Below, piece after piece: positions 15,334 through 23,613 of a stretch of DNA of 64,000 nucleotides (positions within the stretch are counted from its first letter, which is position 1; every line of letters begins with the position of its first letter). The position numbers and the translations under genes are program-made. The notes beneath the pieces were generated by a model. The model was not told where the DNA came from, searched no databases, and was given only the letters and a program-made list of their open reading frames with translations. The stretch covers positions 2,232,001 to 2,296,000 of the forward strand of contig NZ_SJJZ01000001.1 in the NCBI RefSeq assembly GCF_004331345.1. The letters run 5' to 3'. This DNA is from Kribbella soli (GTDB lineage: Bacteria > Actinomycetota > Actinomycetes > Propionibacteriales > Kribbellaceae).

Positions 15334-16864
15334 ACGCTGCGGCGAAAGCCTCCCGCACCGCAGGCAGCGCGAGTTCCCGGTCCGCCGCCGACAAGCCGAT
15401 CCGCGTCCGCCGATCCAGTACGTCGTCCTCGGTCAGCGCCCCTTCGTGCCGGACGGCGAACTTCACCTCGGCGTACGTCGTCCGCAGGCCCGGCGCGATC
15501 GGATCCTGCAACTCGGGCGGGCCGGCGATCACCTGCGGCGCCTCCACGCCGTACCGCTGGACGAACCGCGCCGGTGCCCGGACCGCGGCCAGGTGCACGC
15601 GATCGGCCGCACCCACCAGCGGAATCCGGTGTGTCTCGCAGGAGCGCCGCACCTCGAGCGACGACTGCGCGAGCGCCTTGTCGAGCGCGTCCTGCGCCAT
15701 CCGGCGATAGGTCGTGAGCTTGCCGCCGACGATCGTCACCACGCCGTCCGGGCTCGTGATCACCGCATGCCGCCGGGAGATGTCGGCGGTCTTGTCCTCG
15801 CCGTTGTGGTGGCCTGTGTCGAGCAGTGGCCGGAGCCCGGCGTACGTGCCGAGCAGGTCCGCGCGAGTCACCGGCTGCTGCACCGCGGAGCTGATCGTGT
15901 TGAGCAGGAAGTCGATCTCCGCGTCGGTCGCCTGCGGTACGTCGCTCACCGGGCCAGGCGCGTCCTCGTCGGTGAGGCCGACGTACACCCGGTCGTCGGG
16001 CGCCGGAATCGCCATCACCACGCGCCGCAGCTCCCCCGGCACCGGCACGGTGAGCACGGCGGACAGCCCGCCGAACACGGACTGCGGCAGCACCAGGTGG
16101 GTGCCGCGGCTCGGCCGGAGCTTGATGCCGGAGGCAACTTGATCCGCCCAGATCCCGGCCGCGTTGATCACCACCCGCGCGTCCACCGACCGCCGGTCCC
16201 CGGTCAGTTGGTCGACCAGGACCGCACCGCGGCCGGTGACCTCGGTGGCGGCGACATGGGTCAGGATGCGAGCGCCGTACTGCGCCGCGGTCCGGGCGAT
16301 CGCCACGACCAGGCGCGCGTCGTCGTACAACTGCCCGTCCCAGGTCAGGAAGCCGCCGCGCATCCCCTCGGGCTTGAGCGTCGGCGCGTAGCGCAGGAGC
16401 TCGGCCGAGCTCACTCGGCGGGAGTGCGGCAGGTAGTCGTCGCTGGTCCGCGCGAAGGTGCGCAGTACGTCGCCACCGAGGAACGCCGATCGCAGGAGCG
16501 CGGCCTGCATGAACCTTGCCTGTGGCAACCACGGCGCGATCTGCGGGATCGGATGCACCAGATGCGGCGCGGTGGTCTTCATCAAGATGCCGCGCTCGAC
16601 GGCGCTCTCGTACGCGATCCCGACATGCCCGGACGCGAGGTAGCGCAGGCCGCCGTGGATCAGCTTGGAGCTCCACCGGCTGGTCCCGAACGCCAGGTCG
16701 TGCTTCTCCACCAGGGCAACGGTCAGTCCGCGCGCGGCCGCGTCCAGCGCCACGCCGGCGCCGGTGACCCCGCCGCCGACGACGAGCACGTCGACCGCAG
16801 TCAGCGAATCGAGCTCACGGGAACGCCGCGCTGCATTCAGGCTCGCGTTGCCCACGCTGATCAT
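15332..16864 (-). CDS. glpD: Glycerol-3-phosphate dehydrogenase, FAD-dependent
   Basis: A 510-residue flavoprotein oxidising glycerol 3-phosphate to dihydroxyacetone phosphate at the membrane. VDVLVVGGGVTGAGVALDAAARG binds FAD. FGTSRWSSKLIHGGLRYLASG is the family signature; later come VVINAAGIWADQV, PSRGTHLVLP and VTIVGGKLTTYRRMAQDALD. The ATG overlaps the TGA of the upstream tetR gene (ATGA). With the alkyl-DHAP-synthase-like gene across the divergent promoter, it suggests a link between DHAP/G3P and ether-lipid or glycerophosphate chemistry. Confidence 0.93.
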   Translation of the reverse strand: MISVGNASLNAARRSRELDSLTAVDVLVVGGGVTGAGVALDAAARGLTVALVEKHDLAFGTSRWSSKLIHGGLRYLASGHVGIAYESAVERGILMKTTAPHLVHPIPQIAPWLPQARFMQAALLRSAFLGGDVLRTFARTSDDYLPHSRRVSSAELLRYAPTLKPEGMRGGFLTWDGQLYDDARLVVAIARTAAQYGARILTHVAATEVTGRGAVLVDQLTGDRRSVDARVVINAAGIWADQVASGIKLRPSRGTHLVLPQSVFGGLSAVLTVPVPGELRRVVMAIPAPDDRVYVGLTDEDAPGPVSDVPQATDAEIDFLLNTISSAVQQPVTRADLLGTYAGLRPLLDTGHHNGEDKTADISRRHAVITSPDGVVTIVGGKLTTYRRMAQDALDKALAQSSLEVRRSCETHRIPLVGAADRVHLAAVRAPARFVQRYGVEAPQVIAGPPELQDPIAPGLRTTYAEVKFAVRHEGALTEDDVLDRRTRIGLSAADRELALPAVREAFAAA

Positions 16865-17481
16865 GGCGTCAGGTACCTGGTGAGCATCACTCGCAGCTCC
16901 TCGTCGAGCTTCGGGTACTCGTCCTTCTCCGCCATCACCGGACCCGACACCGCCGACGCCAGCGAGACCAGGATGATCTGCCGCGCCAACCACACCGGAT
17001 CGCCGTCGCGGATCGAGCCGTCGGCCTGCCCCTGGCGGATGCCTTCCTCGACCAGCGCGAGGTGCGCGACCGTGCTGCTGCCGCGGCGCTCCATCAGGTA
17101 CGGCGTGAGGAACTCGGGGTCGAGCTCGACGATCTTCCGCATCAACGGGTGCACCCGGGTCTTCGCGACCACCTCGACGACACCCTCGACCAGGCGGGCC
17201 CGGCCGTCGGCGGCATCCGGCTGGAACGCGGACACCAGCGCGATCGTCCACTCCCGGGTCATCAACGCGGCGACCACGGCCTGCACGTTCGGCCAGCGCC
17301 GGTACAGGGTCGCGCGGGAGACTTCGGCGTGCCGGGCGATGTCGGCCATCGTCATCCGGCGCATCCCGATCGCGAGCAGCAGTTCGTACGCCGCGTCCAG
17401 GATCCGCTCCTCGCCGATCGCGTTCGCCGGCGTGGGACGGGTGCTGGTTTCCTGATCCGAGTCGCTGCTACGCTGAGACAT
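16861..17481 (-). CDS. TetR-family transcriptional regulator
   Basis: About 206 residues from ATG 17481 (MSQRSSDSDQ). The HTH is EERILDAAYELLLAIGMRRM followed by TMADIARHAEVSRATLYRRW. The C-terminal ligand domain is alpha-helical and not conserved enough to name a ligand. It is first in an operon with glpD and divergent from the FAD oxidase at 17597, so it most likely controls both. Its start codon overlaps an inverted repeat that could be its own operator. Confidence 0.9.
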   Translation of the reverse strand: MSQRSSDSDQETSTRPTPANAIGEERILDAAYELLLAIGMRRMTMADIARHAEVSRATLYRRWPNVQAVVAALMTREWTIALVSAFQPDAADGRARLVEGVVEVVAKTRVHPLMRKIVELDPEFLTPYLMERRGSSTVAHLALVEEGIRQGQADGSIRDGDPVWLARQIILVSLASAVSGPVMAEKDEYPKLDEELRVMLTRYLTP

Positions 17482-17499
17482 CACACGTCAGAGTGTATC
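17480..17499. promoter_or_regulatory. Candidate TetR operator at the divergent start
   Basis: ATCACAC and GTGTATC face each other across six bases, directly at the tetR start codon and in the gap to the divergent oxidase gene. Position and symmetry fit an autoregulatory TetR site. Confidence 0.4.
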
Positions 17500-17522
17500 A
17501 GCGACTTTGCCATCCCGGAACT

Positions 17523-17565
17523 GTCGATGGGAGGTGGAAGCCAGGGGGTTCCACCTCCCATCGAC
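17523..17565 (+). promoter_or_regulatory. Perfect 17-bp stem in the leader of the FAD oxidase gene
   Basis: GTCGATGGGAGGTGGAA and its exact complement surround a 9-base loop and end 31 bases before the GTG start at 17597. There is no U-tract. It could be a leader hairpin affecting mRNA stability or translation, an attenuator, or a large dyad operator shared with tetR. Confidence 0.5.
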
Positions 17566-17596
17566 GCTACCTCGCCGGACCACCCAAGGGGAGCCA

Positions 17597-19159
17597 GTGA
17601 CCAACGAATCCGACCTCCCGGTGGTGCAACTCACGCCCGGCCGCTGGGGCGACCCCGCCCACCCGGTCGACCTCCCGACCGCCGCGGTCGACGCCCTCAA
17701 GCACCTGGGCGTACGGCGTACCGACGCCGAACCCGTCGAACCAGTCGACCGACCGGGGCTCACGGCCGACCAACTGTCGTTCTTGAGTCAGGTCGTAGGG
17801 AACGACCATGTGGCCTCGGACCTGGAGTCTCGCTGGGCGCACACCCGCGGCTACTCGACGACGGACTTGCTGAGGGACCGCGCAGGCGACACATCGGACA
17901 TGCCGGACGCAGTCGTCTACCCCGCCTCCCACGACGAGGTGCAGGATCTGCTGGCCGGTTGCGCTGAGCAAGACCTCGCCGTCGTCCCATACTCCGGCGG
18001 TACGTCGGTTGTCGGCGGCCTCGCGCCCTCTCGCCGGTTCGTCACCGTGGACCTGCGGCGACTCGATCAACTGGTCGAGCTCGACGAGGTCTCGCGAACG
18101 GCCACCCTCCAGGCCGGCGTCCGCGGTCCAGCGGCCGAGGCGTTGCTGGCCGAGCGCGGCTACACGCTGGGGCACTTTCCGCAGTCCTACGAGGGTGCGT
18201 CGATCGGCGGCTACGCGGCGGCGCGGTCGAGCGGTCAGTCGTCCGCAGGGTACGGCCGGTTCGACCAGATGGTGGTGGGCGTGACGCTCGCGACTCCGCG
18301 CGGCACGATCGAGCTCGGACGTGCCCCGATGTCCGCGGCCGGCCCGGATCTGCGCCAGCTCGTGCTCGGGTCCGAGGGCGCGTTCGGGATCATCACGTCG
18401 GTCGTCGTACGGATCCGGCCGCGACCGACCGAGCGGCATTTCGAAGGTTGGCGGTTCGAGAGCTTCGACACTGGGCTGGCCGCCGTACGACGGCTCGCGC
18501 AGGACGGGCCGTTGCCGACGGTGCTCCGGCTGTCGGACGAGGTCGAGACCGCGGTGAACCTGGCCGACCCGGATGTCCTCGGCGGCGGATCCGGCGGTGT
18601 CCTCGCGATCATCGGCTTCGACGGCCCGTACAACCAGGCGACCGCGGACGTGCTGGCGGCCGCCGGCGGGACGAACCTCGGCGTGGAACCGGGTGAGCTG
18701 TGGCGGGTCGGTCGCTACCGGGCGCCGTACCTCCGTGATCCCCTGCTCGACGAGGGCGCGCTCGTCGAGACCCTCGAGACGGCCGCGTTCTGGTCGCGCA
18801 TCCCGGCCCTGAAAGCAGCCGTCACCGAAGCGCTCGTCGGCGCGTTGGGCGCCACGCCGCCGCTGGTCCTCTGCCACATCTCCCACGTCTACGAGACCGG
18901 CGCCTCGCTCTACTTCACGGTGATCTGCGCGCAGTCCGACGATCCGATCGAGCAGTGGCGGACCGCGAAACGCGCCGCCAACCAGGCGATCGCCGACGCC
19001 GGCGGCACGATCTCCCACCACCACGGCGTCGGCACCGACCACCGCGACGCCTACGCCACCGAGATCGGCCCCTTGGCCGTCGAAACACTGCGCGCGGTCA
19101 AACAGACCCTCGACCCCGACAACGTGCTGAACCCAGGCATCCTGATCCCCGAAGACTGA
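17597..19159 (+). CDS. FAD-binding oxidase, alkyldihydroxyacetonephosphate synthase-like
   Basis: A 520-residue VAO/PCMH flavoprotein. The FAD-binding part has PDAVVYPASHDEVQDLL, VVPYSGGTSVVGGL, GYTLGHFPQSYEGASIGG and VLGSEGAFGIITSVVVRI. Near the C-terminus GGTISHHHGVGTDHRD is the triple-His motif of the AGPS family, and LKQTL-type TLDPDNVLNPG closes the fold. AGPS replaces the acyl group of acyl-DHAP by a fatty alcohol in ether-lipid synthesis; actinobacterial homologues have unproven substrates. GTG start with AAGGGGAG upstream. Confidence 0.87.
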   Translation: MTNESDLPVVQLTPGRWGDPAHPVDLPTAAVDALKHLGVRRTDAEPVEPVDRPGLTADQLSFLSQVVGNDHVASDLESRWAHTRGYSTTDLLRDRAGDTSDMPDAVVYPASHDEVQDLLAGCAEQDLAVVPYSGGTSVVGGLAPSRRFVTVDLRRLDQLVELDEVSRTATLQAGVRGPAAEALLAERGYTLGHFPQSYEGASIGGYAAARSSGQSSAGYGRFDQMVVGVTLATPRGTIELGRAPMSAAGPDLRQLVLGSEGAFGIITSVVVRIRPRPTERHFEGWRFESFDTGLAAVRRLAQDGPLPTVLRLSDEVETAVNLADPDVLGGGSGGVLAIIGFDGPYNQATADVLAAAGGTNLGVEPGELWRVGRYRAPYLRDPLLDEGALVETLETAAFWSRIPALKAAVTEALVGALGATPPLVLCHISHVYETGASLYFTVICAQSDDPIEQWRTAKRAANQAIADAGGTISHHHGVGTDHRDAYATEIGPLAVETLRAVKQTLDPDNVLNPGILIPED

Positions 19160-19189
19160 GCCAGGTCCTGCTACCGCCATCGGTAACGC

Positions 19190-19220
19190 TTGACTTCAAG
19201 TTTGGTTGAGGTATGACGGT
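19190..19220 (+). promoter_or_regulatory. SoxR/MerR-type promoter of the SDR-queA-like operon
   Basis: TTGACT (19190-19195), a 19-base spacer and GACGGT (19215-19220, keeping the critical A and T) contain the dyad ACTTCAAG-TTTG-GTTGAGGT, close to known SoxR/MerR sites. The minus-10 box ends six bases before the ATG at 19227, so the message should be leaderless. This is the second such promoter in the window. Confidence 0.55.
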
Positions 19221-19226
19221 ATCGGC

Positions 19227-19946
19227 ATGACTCCTGAACCGTCCGACCGTCCTGTTGCTCTCATCACCGGCGCGTCCGCCGGCCTTGGGCTCGCACTCGC
19301 ACACGGGCTGGCCGATCGCGGCTGGGCCCTCGTGATCGATGCCCGTGGCGCCGAGGCGCTCAAGGACGCCGCCGACGCACTGGCTGACCGCACCGACGTC
19401 GTACCGCTGGCCGGCGACGTCACCGACCCCGACCACCGCGCCGACCTGGTGGAGGCGATCACCGAGCTCGGTCGGCTCGACCTGCTCATCAACAACGCCA
19501 GCTACCTCGGGCAGAGCCCGCTGCAAGCACTTGCCGTGGCTGACCTCGACGAGCTCCGTCGTGTCTACGAGGTCGACGTACTCGCACCGATCGCACTCAC
19601 CCAGGCCCTGCTTCCCGCACTCACCACAGCGTCCGGTGTGCTGATCAACATCAGCTCCGACGCCGCAGTAGAGGCCTACGAGACCTGGGGTGGCTACGGC
19701 TCCGCCAAGGCCGCACTTGACCATGCGACTCGGGTCTTGGCCGCCGAGCACCCAGCACTCGCGGTGTACGCCGTTGACCCGGGTGACCTGCGTACTGCGA
19801 TGCACCAGGCAGCCTTCCCCGGTGAGGACATCTCCGACCGACCTGAGCCCGCAACCGTTGTACCGGCGTTCCTGCAGCTGCTGGACAGCCGGCCGGAAAG
19901 TGGCAGGTACCGGGCGGCTGAGTTCACGCCTGCGGTGGCCTCGTGA
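19227..19946 (+). CDS. SDR-family oxidoreductase
   Basis: A 239-residue classical SDR: ALITGASAGLGLALAHGLADRG (TGxxxGxG), LLINNASYLGQSPLQ, VLINISSDAAVEAYETWGGY and a catalytic GYGSAKAALDH. A C-terminal VDPGDLRTAMHQAAF completes the fold. The stop overlaps the start of the QueA-like gene by one base (TGATG), so both should be made together. The operon has a MerR/SoxR-like promoter, suggesting induction by a redox or small-molecule signal. Confidence 0.9.
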   Translation: MTPEPSDRPVALITGASAGLGLALAHGLADRGWALVIDARGAEALKDAADALADRTDVVPLAGDVTDPDHRADLVEAITELGRLDLLINNASYLGQSPLQALAVADLDELRRVYEVDVLAPIALTQALLPALTTASGVLINISSDAAVEAYETWGGYGSAKAALDHATRVLAAEHPALAVYAVDPGDLRTAMHQAAFPGEDISDRPEPATVVPAFLQLLDSRPESGRYRAAEFTPAVAS

Positions 19947-20947
19947 TGGTGCACCCACACACCAGGTTCGACCTGCCGGAGGCGCTGAACGCCGGCGAAC
20001 CACCGGAAGCCCGCGGACTCTCGCGGGACCACGTGAAGCTGCTGGTCGCGGAGGGGTCGACCGTCACGCACACCCGTTTCGACCGCATCGGTGAACACCT
20101 GCGGCCCGGCGACCTGCTGCTGGTGAACACGTCCACGACATTGCCCGCTGCCGTCGACAGCTCGTCGTACACCGTGCACTTCTCCACACCGCTCGACGAC
20201 GGCACCTGGGTCGTCGAGCTACGCAACAGTGGCGCACCGATGTTCGACGGTACGGCGGGCGACCGGGTGGAGCTGCCGGAAGGCGCGCTGACGTTGCTGG
20301 CGCCGTACCAAGGCTCGCGTCGCCTGTGGATCGCCAAGCCGCCGGTGGCCGATGTGCTCGGGTACCTGCAGCGGCACGGGCGGCCTATTACCTACAACTA
20401 CGTCGACAAGCGGTGGCCGTTGGCGTCGTACCAGACCGTCTTCGCTCGCGACCCGGGCAGTGCGGAGATGCCGAGCGCCGCCAGGCCTTTCAGCTTCGAG
20501 CTGGTGAGCCACCTGGCGTCGCAGGGCGTACTGATCGCACCGATCCTGCTGCACTGTGGCGTGTCCTCACTGGAGAGCCACGAGCCACCTCAACCCGAGC
20601 GGTACGACGTACCCGCGCACACGGCCCGCCTCGTCAACTGGGTCAAGGCCAACGGCGGACGGGTGATCGCTGTCGGCACCACCGCCGTACGCGCCATCGA
20701 ATCAGCCACGACACCGGACGGCACCGTCACGCCGGCGCACAGCTGGACCGACCTGATCCTCGGCCCAGAACGCCCGCCGCACGTAGTCGACGGCCTGATC
20801 ACCGGCTGGCACGCCCCCGAGGCCTCCCACCTGCTCCTCCTCGAGTCCGTAGCCGGCCCCGACCAGGTCCAACGCGCCTACGACGCCGCCGTTCAAGGGC
20901 GCTACCTCTGGCACGAGTTCGGCGACAGCTGCCTCATGCTGCGCTGA
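19946..20947 (+). CDS. QueA-like S-adenosylmethionine:tRNA ribosyltransferase-isomerase homologue
   Basis: A 333-residue divergent QueA. Family motifs in order: GLSRDHVKLLVAEG, HLRPGDLLLVNTSTTLPAAV, ASYQTVFARDPGSAEMPSAA, LIAPILLHCGVSSLESHEP, GGRVIAVGTTAVRAIESAT, LITGWHAPEASHLLLLESVAG and YLWHEFGDSCLML. QueA normally transfers the ribosyl part of SAM to 7-aminomethyl-7-deazaguanine in tRNA to make epoxyqueuosine. Several signature residues differ from true QueA (no GLHF motif, NTS for NDT). No other queuosine gene is in the window. GTG 19943 is an alternative start. Confidence 0.85.
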   Translation: MVHPHTRFDLPEALNAGEPPEARGLSRDHVKLLVAEGSTVTHTRFDRIGEHLRPGDLLLVNTSTTLPAAVDSSSYTVHFSTPLDDGTWVVELRNSGAPMFDGTAGDRVELPEGALTLLAPYQGSRRLWIAKPPVADVLGYLQRHGRPITYNYVDKRWPLASYQTVFARDPGSAEMPSAARPFSFELVSHLASQGVLIAPILLHCGVSSLESHEPPQPERYDVPAHTARLVNWVKANGGRVIAVGTTAVRAIESATTPDGTVTPAHSWTDLILGPERPPHVVDGLITGWHAPEASHLLLLESVAGPDQVQRAYDAAVQGRYLWHEFGDSCLMLR

Positions 20948-20991
20948 CCATCCGGCTGCAGAGATCCCAGACCGCGACGCGGGCGCTGCAG

Positions 20992-21144
20992 TCAGGAGGC
21001 CTTGGCCGGCTGCTGCTTCTGCTGGGAGATGCGATTGCTGGTCTGAAGCGCCGTAACCGCACTCGGAGATTCCGGTGCGGCCGGCCGCACAACTTGATGC
21101 TCGTTACCGGGCCGGGCTCGCTTGTCCACTGCACGTGGGCTCAT
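20992..21144 (-). CDS. Candidate small protein (50 aa), hypothetical
   Basis: An ATG at 21144 with AGGA seven bases upstream opens a 50-codon frame with normal high-GC codon use: it begins MSPRAVDKRARPGNEH and ends SQQKQQPAKAS. The peptide is hydrophilic, basic and predicted disordered. It lies in a 341-base gap between the QueA-like gene and the BNR protein, which otherwise holds nothing recognisable. It has no match I can name and could be spurious. Confidence 0.4.
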   Translation of the reverse strand: MSPRAVDKRARPGNEHQVVRPAAPESPSAVTALQTSNRISQQKQQPAKAS

Positions 21145-21288
21145 ACCGATGTCCTAACCAGTCGGTCCCCCGTCGGGACGTCACTTGATTAGACGAGCCC
21201 GCCACCCCGGTTGTCATCAGCTTTTATCCAACTGAGCAAAAGTTGTGGCCTAGGCCGCTTGTCACTGCAGCCCCATGCGCCCCATGCG

Positions 21289-22464
21289 CTAGCGCGGTTC
21301 GAAGTACTTCCAGGTCTTGCCGTGATCGGTGCTGGTGATGGCCTGGTCGCCGTTGTACTGCATCCCGTAGACGAGATCGCCGACCACCGTCAGCTCGCCG
21401 AGGTCGGCCGGCGGTGTGAACGGCGCACCGGCGCCTGGTCGGAGTAGTTCGCGCCTCTTGCCCTGATAGAGCGCGAGCCCCGTACCGTTGTCGAAGGCAA
21501 CGGGAGACTGCAGGTACTGCGTGTTGCGGGTGGCCACTGTCGTCCAGTGTTCGCCCCGGTCGGTGGACAATCGCAGCGGCACCTGGTCACCCGTCGTACC
21601 GGGCTTGCTGCCCGGTATCGCGACGATCGTCCTGCCGTCCGGGCTGACTCCGATCCGGCCGCCCATCCGACCCTGGCTGATGACGGAACGGCCCCAGGTC
21701 TTGCCACGGTCATCGGTCCAGAGGATGTTGCCGACGCCGCTGTTCCTGCCGCCGACCAGCCACCACCGTCCAGTGGTGTCGCGTTGGGGCTCGTAGGCGT
21801 TGTCGATCCCGGGGATCTTCACCTCCCGCAGAGTGCCGGTCTCCGGATTCAGCGCTCGCAGGGTGCCGTAGGCCAGCAGCACGTCGCCGTCGGCGAACTC
21901 GCTGGTCGGCGGAGCCCAGCGCAGCTTCTTCTCGACCCGGCCCTGATCCGTCAGGCCGACCATCACGGACTGGGCCCAGGTCGGATCGCTGCCCTTCATG
22001 CTCGTCGGCATCGACAGTGCCAGCACTTCGTCACCGGTCCGCAGCACGACGTACTGGTTCTTGCGCACCGGCGCGGTGGTCCGCACCCCGTCACGGCTCA
22101 GCACCGCGGCGTAGTTCCAGGTGTAGCCCGGTTGAGGTGAGGACCACACCGAGGCCCACCGCGTCGGTGTGGCGAACGCGATGCCGACGCCGCCCGACTT
22201 CTTGTCGCGGATCAGCTTCTCGGCCGCCTGATCGACCGGGATCGACGCCGGGGTGCCGGCGGCCGGCGGCTTCTCGGTACCGGTCACGTTCCCGAGCGGC
22301 AGAACGGCAGCCACGACTGCGACCGTCACCGCTGCAACGACTCCCGCGCCGGTCAGCGCTTGCCGACGGCGCCGGCGGCGGATGCCACGGCGCTCCAGAG
22401 CCTCGAAGGGCACCGGCTGAACGGTCTCCTGCGCGTCCCATGACAGCTCTTTCAGCTCAGACAT
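21289..22464 (-). CDS. Membrane-anchored BNR/Asp-box repeat protein paired with an ECF sigma factor
   Basis: A 391-residue protein. A 35-residue arginine-rich cytoplasmic head (LERRGIRRRRRRQAL) precedes one membrane helix (TGAGVVAAVTVAVVAAVLPLG). The extracellular part is a likely beta-propeller with BNR/Asp boxes: WTDDRGKTWGRS, STDRGEHWTTV and STDHGKTWKYF. The start overlaps the stop of the sigma gene by eight bases (ATGTCTGA). The topology, with a short internal head and an external domain, fits an anti-sigma or sensor partner of that sigma factor. Confidence 0.83.
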   Translation of the reverse strand: MSELKELSWDAQETVQPVPFEALERRGIRRRRRRQALTGAGVVAAVTVAVVAAVLPLGNVTGTEKPPAAGTPASIPVDQAAEKLIRDKKSGGVGIAFATPTRWASVWSSPQPGYTWNYAAVLSRDGVRTTAPVRKNQYVVLRTGDEVLALSMPTSMKGSDPTWAQSVMVGLTDQGRVEKKLRWAPPTSEFADGDVLLAYGTLRALNPETGTLREVKIPGIDNAYEPQRDTTGRWWLVGGRNSGVGNILWTDDRGKTWGRSVISQGRMGGRIGVSPDGRTIVAIPGSKPGTTGDQVPLRLSTDRGEHWTTVATRNTQYLQSPVAFDNGTGLALYQGKRRELLRPGAGAPFTPPADLGELTVVGDLVYGMQYNGDQAITSTDHGKTWKYFEPR

Positions 22465-22966
22465 GGTTGACCTCCTCGGCGTCGTCGGCGAACTCGTGGA
22501 CCAGCGGAGCCAGGCGGGACCTGCCTCGGGACAGGCGAGCCTTGACTGTCCCCTCCGGAACACGCAGCTGTACGGCGATCTCACGCACCGGCAGATCGAC
22601 GATGTGGTGCAGCACGATCGCCTCCCGCTGTTCGTAGGGGAGCTGCCGCAGGGCTTCGATCAAAGCGACCCGGTCCGCGGACAGCCCGGCCATCGTGGTC
22701 TCAGGGACACCTGCTCGGGAGAGCAACCCGTGGAATCGGGTCGCGCGGCGGTAGCGCCGCCGTACGACGTTCAGCGCGACTGTGCGCAGCCACGCCTCCG
22801 GGCTGTCGAGCTGGGCAAGCCGCCGAGGTTTCTCGACCGCCCGGACGAACGCCTCCTGGACGGCGTCCTCGGCCTCGCCCAGGTTCCCGCAGATCGCGAA
22901 CAGCTGCCCGACCAACCGCCGGTAACACCCCTCGTACAGCTCGCGCACCGTGTCGCCGTCAGCCAT
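22457..22966 (-). CDS. ECF sigma factor
   Basis: A 169-residue sigma factor from ATG 22966, preceded by GGGGAG. Region 2: CYRRLVGQLFAICGNLGEAE followed by DAVQEAFVRAVEKPRRL. Region 4: LPYEQREAIVLHHIVDLPVR followed by EIAVQLRVPEGTVKARLSRG. It is similar to the SigE/Sig-70 family proteins that are paired with membrane proteins in actinobacteria. The coupled BNR protein downstream is the probable regulator. Confidence 0.9.
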   Translation of the reverse strand: MADGDTVRELYEGCYRRLVGQLFAICGNLGEAEDAVQEAFVRAVEKPRRLAQLDSPEAWLRTVALNVVRRRYRRATRFHGLLSRAGVPETTMAGLSADRVALIEALRQLPYEQREAIVLHHIVDLPVREIAVQLRVPEGTVKARLSRGRSRLAPLVHEFADDAEEVNHV

Positions 22967-23031
22967 CACCACTCCCCAGATCGGACCCTTTGCCTGCACG
23001 AGTCCTGGCGAGCGGATCCGGTTGCATCACC

Positions 23032-23559
23032 TCAGCGGCTGGGGCGTTCGAAGATGAGCTCCAGGCCGTCCTCTTCATCCCACTGTTCGCCGTTCTCGAC
23101 GAAACCGAAGCCGGCGAGGGTGGCCAGCGATGCCTGGTTGGTGGGGCTGATCGTGGCCCGGACGGTCCGTACTGCGGGTTCGGCCGCCGCTCGTTCAAGA
23201 AGCGCGGTCACGATCGCCTTGGCGAAACCCTGGCGCCGGTACGGCGGGTCGACCGTGTAGCCGATCTCCACCATGCCGGCCTCGTCGGGCGGACCGTGGA
23301 AACCGGCATAGCCGACCACGATCCCGTCGGCCACGGCGAGCTTGACGAGCCACCCGAAGGTGCTGGGATCCCGGGTCAACTGATCGAGGCGGTACTGCCA
23401 GAGCCACATGGCTCTGTCGGTGAGGAACTCGTCGCCGAGTGGGAAGCCGAGCTCGGTCTGTGCCGCTGGACGGTCGCCGGCCAGCAGCGCGCTCAGCGCG
23501 GTGCTGGTCATCTCGACGAAACGCACCGTATGGGGGGAAGTAGTAGTCATCGCACTCAT
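23032..23559 (-). CDS. GNAT-family N-acetyltransferase
   Basis: About 175 residues. The acetyl-CoA site is VEIGYTVDPPYRRQGFAKAI, with the RRxGxA loop, followed by VRATISPTNQASLATLAGFGF, which is the usual GNAT motif B. The N-terminal part resembles RimJ/RimL-like enzymes acting on small molecules or proteins; the substrate is unknown. Starts at 23559 or 23550 are both possible. Single gene, same strand as its neighbours. Confidence 0.88.
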   Translation of the reverse strand: MSAMTTTSPHTVRFVEMTSTALSALLAGDRPAAQTELGFPLGDEFLTDRAMWLWQYRLDQLTRDPSTFGWLVKLAVADGIVVGYAGFHGPPDEAGMVEIGYTVDPPYRRQGFAKAIVTALLERAAAEPAVRTVRATISPTNQASLATLAGFGFVENGEQWDEEDGLELIFERPSR

Positions 23560-23613
23560 CTTCAGCCCCGGCGACCCGCCTGACGAACCATTAACCCGCT
23601 CGGTACGACGTAG

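Noticed and set aside
15244..17455. Plus-strand frames opposite glpD and tetR (up to 669 codons)
   Set aside because: Antisense to genes with complete FAD and HTH motifs; no start signals or domains.
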